NCBI RefSeq assembly: GCF_009796785.1
Contig: NZ_CP047026.1
Location: 496,001 to 560,000 of the forward strand
Direction of reading: 5' to 3'
DNA: 64,000 nt
Source: Polaribacter sp. L3A8
Lineage (GTDB): Bacteria; Bacteroidota; Bacteroidia; Flavobacteriales; Flavobacteriaceae
Below, one piece after another: positions 61,361 through 64,000 of the stretch (positions are counted from its first letter, which is position 1; each line of letters opens with the position of its first letter). The position numbers were made by a program, and so were the translations under genes. Under the pieces are notes generated by a model. That model searched no databases and was not told the origin of the DNA. It worked only from the letters and a program-made list of their open reading frames with translations.

Positions 61361-62900
61361 ACAACATATTTCCATATTAGGATTAGGCTGGTTGGGTTTG
61401 CCACTTGCTTTGAAGCTTCAAAAAAGTGGTTATTCAATTAATGGAAGTACGGCTACATTAGCACCTTTAAAATCTCTCGCTAAATATTCTTTTCATACTT
61501 GTAGAATAAACGTTGAATCTGATACTATTATTGGAGATTGGGAATCTTTTATTGCAGAAACAACAACACTTATTATAAATTTTCCACCAAAACGAATTGA
61601 TAATATAGAAACGATACATCCATCACAAATAGCTCAGATTATAGCGCACACGCCTAAAACTACAAAGGTTATTTTTGTAAGCTCTACATCGGTATATCAA
61701 AACAACAACGAGCTTATAGATGAAACTGTAACTTGTCTTCCAGAAAAAGCATCTGGACACGCATTAGTGAAAGCAGAAGAGTTATTACAAGAACATTTTG
61801 GTAGCAACTTAACTATTTTACGATTATCCGGATTAATTGGACCTAAACGTCATCCTGGGAGATTTTTAGCGAAAAAGAGGGAACTAAAAAACCCAAACAT
61901 CCCTATTAATCTTATTCATCAAAAAGATGCTATCGGTTTAATTGAAACAATTTTAGAACAAAACTGTTTTGGAGAAATTATAAATGGTTGCGCAGATGTA
62001 CATCCTAAAAGAAAAGACTTTTATGAAAACGCAGCTATTAAATTAAACTTACCTGCTCCTATTTTTGGTTCATCAAAAGAAACCTATTATAAAATAGTTA
62101 ACAATTCTAAATCGAAATCATTACTTAATTTTAAGTATCAGTTTTCAAATCCTGAATGGATTTACACAAAAGAACATTTACCAGAAATATCTATTGTTGG
62201 TGCTGGTCCTGGTAATAAAAATCTATTAACATTAAAAGCTTTTAATGCTATTGAAAATGCTGAAATTATTTTACACGATAATTTAATTTCTGATGAAATA
62301 TTAGATATCAACACACAAGCCAAACGGATTTATGTGGGGCGTAAATTTGGCGATAAAGAAGATCAAGAAACACGCCAGAACAATATTAATAGATTGATGA
62401 AAATGCATTGTAAACAAGGAGATAAAGTTGTTCGCATAAAATCTGGTGATCCATATATTTATGGTAGAGCTGCAGAAGAAGTTCGGTTTTTAAAGCAACA
62501 TCAACTTCCGTTTACTGTTGTTCCGGGAATTTCAGCCGCTTTAGCTGCTGCAAGTTCTGCTAATATCCCTATTACTGAGAGAAGACAATCTAATGCTATT
62601 TTAATATGTACTGCCCATACCGCAGATTATTCTACTGCACAACTAAAAGGAATTGCAGAAATGTTAAATGCCGGTAATACATTGGCACTTTATATGGGCT
62701 TAAAAAGTTTAGATAAAATAATTCCTAAACTAATAGAAGTTTGTAAAAACCCAAAAATCCCCATCAATGCAATCTCTAATGTTTCTAGAGAAAACGAAGT
62801 TTTACTTTCCTCTACATTAGATAAAATAGAAGAAGATATAAAAAAACAAACGCTACAGATGCCTGTAGTATTTTTAATAGGTGTAACACCGATCAACTAA
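61353..62900 (+). CDS. cobA: Fusion of SDR-type epimerase and uroporphyrinogen-III C-methyltransferase
   Basis: A 515-residue two-domain protein. Residues 1 to about 275 form a Rossmann domain (LGLGWLGLPLALKLQ, SSTSVYQNNN), resembling YeeZ-like NAD-dependent epimerases. Residues about 279-515 are a SUMT/CobA domain: SIVGAGPGNKNLLTLKA, RIKSGDPYIYGRAAEE and VVPGISAALAAASSANIPIT. The second part makes precorrin-2 from uroporphyrinogen III with SAM. The first part may be a dehydrogenase-like step (precorrin-2 oxidation is possible but not shown). The gene overlaps the ferredoxin-like gene and lies 4 bp before cbiX. Confidence 0.88.
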   Translation: MNKQHISILGLGWLGLPLALKLQKSGYSINGSTATLAPLKSLAKYSFHTCRINVESDTIIGDWESFIAETTTLIINFPPKRIDNIETIHPSQIAQIIAHTPKTTKVIFVSSTSVYQNNNELIDETVTCLPEKASGHALVKAEELLQEHFGSNLTILRLSGLIGPKRHPGRFLAKKRELKNPNIPINLIHQKDAIGLIETILEQNCFGEIINGCADVHPKRKDFYENAAIKLNLPAPIFGSSKETYYKIVNNSKSKSLLNFKYQFSNPEWIYTKEHLPEISIVGAGPGNKNLLTLKAFNAIENAEIILHDNLISDEILDINTQAKRIYVGRKFGDKEDQETRQNNINRLMKMHCKQGDKVVRIKSGDPYIYGRAAEEVRFLKQHQLPFTVVPGISAALAAASSANIPITERRQSNAILICTAHTADYSTAQLKGIAEMLNAGNTLALYMGLKSLDKIIPKLIEVCKNPKIPINAISNVSRENEVLLSSTLDKIEEDIKKQTLQMPVVFLIGVTPIN

Positions 62901-62904
62901 AAGA

Positions 62905-63837
62905 ATGAAAAAAGGAATTTTACTTTGCGGACATGGTAGTAGAACCAAAACAGGAACTACCGCTTTTAAAGAATTGGTTGCAGCGCTACAAGCACGTTAT
63001 ACAGACTATGAAGTAGATTACGGCTTCTTAGAATTTAACCATCCTGTTTATGAAGCTTCTATTGAACGCATGTATCAAAAAGGTATTCGTGAAATTTATG
63101 CATTGCCAATTATCCTTTTTGCAGGTTCACATGCTAAGAATGATATTCCGTATGAAATGAATACCATTCAAAGCTACTATAGTGATTTAACCATAAAAAT
63201 GGGAAAACATTTAGGTGTGAATTCATTTTTATTAGAATTAGCTCAAAAAAGAGTTTTAGAAGAAGAAAGCAAACATTCTGTAATGGACAGAAAAGACGTT
63301 TGTTTAATGGTAGTTGGTAGAGGCACAACCGATACCGATGCCAATTCTGATGTTCACAAACTAGCTTGTATGCTGGGTGAAGGAATGGGGTTTGGGTTTA
63401 CAACCGTTGCCTACAGTGGTACTGCTTACCCAAGCGTTACCAAAAGTTTAGAACTCACTAGTAAAATGGAATTTAAACGTACTATTGCCATTCCTTTTTT
63501 CTTTTTCACAGGAATTCTTTTAGAACGTATTTATAAGCAAATAAGAGATTTTAGCGAAACCTCTCCTTTAGAACACGTTTACACACAAGCTTTTGGTAGT
63601 GACGAGTTAATTTTAAAAGCCTTTGATGAGCGTTTAGAAGAAGCTATTAACGGAACAGCAAACATGAATTGCCAAATGTGTAAATACCGTAAACAAATTG
63701 TAGGCCTAGAATCTGAAATAGGAAAAGAACAAATGGGACATCATTTAGGTGTAAAAGGAGTTCTGTTTGAAGAAGATGAAAAAGTGGGACAAAAAAACAG
63801 TCTATTTACTAAAATTAAAAAAGGTTTAGGAATATGA
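62905..63837 (+). CDS. cbiX: Sirohydrochlorin cobaltochelatase, long CbiX
   Basis: A 310-residue chelatase. Two CbiX half-domains can be seen: the start [14 protein letters not shown] with the metal-ligand His, [17 protein letters not shown] with the second His, and a second half beginning [17 protein letters not shown]-terminal [12 protein letters not shown] segment with two Cys and a His-rich end could hold an iron-sulfur cluster or metal, as in CbiX-long proteins. It inserts cobalt into sirohydrochlorin, which indicates the early-cobalt (anaerobic-type) route. It overlaps the next gene by 4 bp. Confidence 0.92.
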   Translation: MKKGILLCGHGSRTKTGTTAFKELVAALQARYTDYEVDYGFLEFNHPVYEASIERMYQKGIREIYALPIILFAGSHAKNDIPYEMNTIQSYYSDLTIKMGKHLGVNSFLLELAQKRVLEEESKHSVMDRKDVCLMVVGRGTTDTDANSDVHKLACMLGEGMGFGFTTVAYSGTAYPSVTKSLELTSKMEFKRTIAIPFFFFTGILLERIYKQIRDFSETSPLEHVYTQAFGSDELILKAFDERLEEAINGTANMNCQMCKYRKQIVGLESEIGKEQMGHHLGVKGVLFEEDEKVGQKNSLFTKIKKGLGI

Positions 63838-64000
63838 TGGTAGGAAAAATACAAGGCGTTTCCTTAGGACCTGGTGATCCTGATTTGATTACCCTAAAAG
63901 GTTTAAAAGCATTACAGCAAGCTGATAAAATATACTATCCAGGCTCTTTGTTTAAAGGCGGAAGAAAGGCTAGCTATTCTTTATCAATCTTAGACCATTA
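63834..64000 (+). CDS. cbiL: Precorrin-2 C20-methyltransferase, 5' part
   Basis: The frame begins with ATGATG at 63834 overlapping the cbiX stop and runs off the window end after 55 codons. The opening [20 protein letters not shown] is the SAM-binding start of cobalt-precorrin-2/precorrin-2 C20-methyltransferases (CbiL/CobI), and [10 protein letters not shown] fits as well. Only the first third or less of the protein is seen. It continues the cobalamin operon after the chelatase. Confidence 0.88.
   Translation, partial: MMVGKIQGVSLGPGDPDLITLKGLKALQQADKIYYPGSLFKGGRKASYSLSILDH

Overview
The window is AT-rich DNA from a member of the Bacteroidota, most likely a marine member of the Flavobacteriaceae (a Polaribacter/Tenacibaculum-like genome). 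The assignment rests on three things seen in the sequence. Ribosome binding sites are weak or absent. Bacteroidota -7 promoter boxes of the form TAnnTTTG stand before several genes. Gene types and layouts are flavobacterial: a fused E1 alpha/beta ketoacid dehydrogenase, a MoxR/DUF58/DUF4350/DUF4129/SpoIIM/RDD cluster, TlpA-type lipoproteins and flavobacterial palindromic repeats. I recognised no rRNA, tRNA or CRISPR array.

Layout. 1-11.7 kb: the 3' end of a flavin amine oxidase, an AraC regulator, a nitroreductase, a one-ended IS1595-type element, an orphan PAS histidine kinase, an Rrf2 regulator with an NmrA-like oxidoreductase, an MtfA-like peptidase, thioredoxin and peroxiredoxin-like proteins, and a DTW-domain tRNA modification enzyme. 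11.8-17.4 kb: one large membrane P-loop NTPase gene (KAP/YobI-like, about 1225 codons) broken by two insertion sequences of different families, IS982 and IS1595. Both have clear target duplications, and removing them restores one open frame. 17.7-37.7 kb: mostly chromosomal genes, including a B12-type radical SAM protein, HxlR/VOC divergent pair, MscS channel, HipA-like kinase with DUF3037, XRE regulator, M14 carboxypeptidase, Lrp regulator, ketoacid dehydrogenase E1, esterases, TlpA protein and Bcr/CflA transporter. 37.7-46 kb: the MoxR-DUF58-SpoIIM-RDD cluster, then an ammonium transporter with its PII protein.

46.3-55.2 kb: a type I restriction-modification locus (hsdM, hsdS, then fic and hsdR, all on the minus strand) crowded with palindromic REP-like repeats. 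REP sequence is translated in frame inside hsdS, just before each target recognition domain, and inside hsdM. Downstream of hsdS is a 164-bp tandem array in which every unit carries a copy of the hsdS 3' tail. A small GIY-YIG nuclease gene sits between REP arms. I regard this REP / GIY-YIG / hsdS arrangement as the most likely undescribed system in the window.

55.4-64 kb: cobalamin biosynthesis. A first operon holds cobQ, a CobD/CobC-like aminotransferase, cbiB and a small NTPase. A cobalamin riboswitch follows. It precedes a strongly shortened TonB-receptor-like gene, a 2Fe-2S ferredoxin-like protein, an SDR-SUMT fusion, a large CbiX chelatase and the start of precorrin-2 C20-methyltransferase, which runs off the end of the window.
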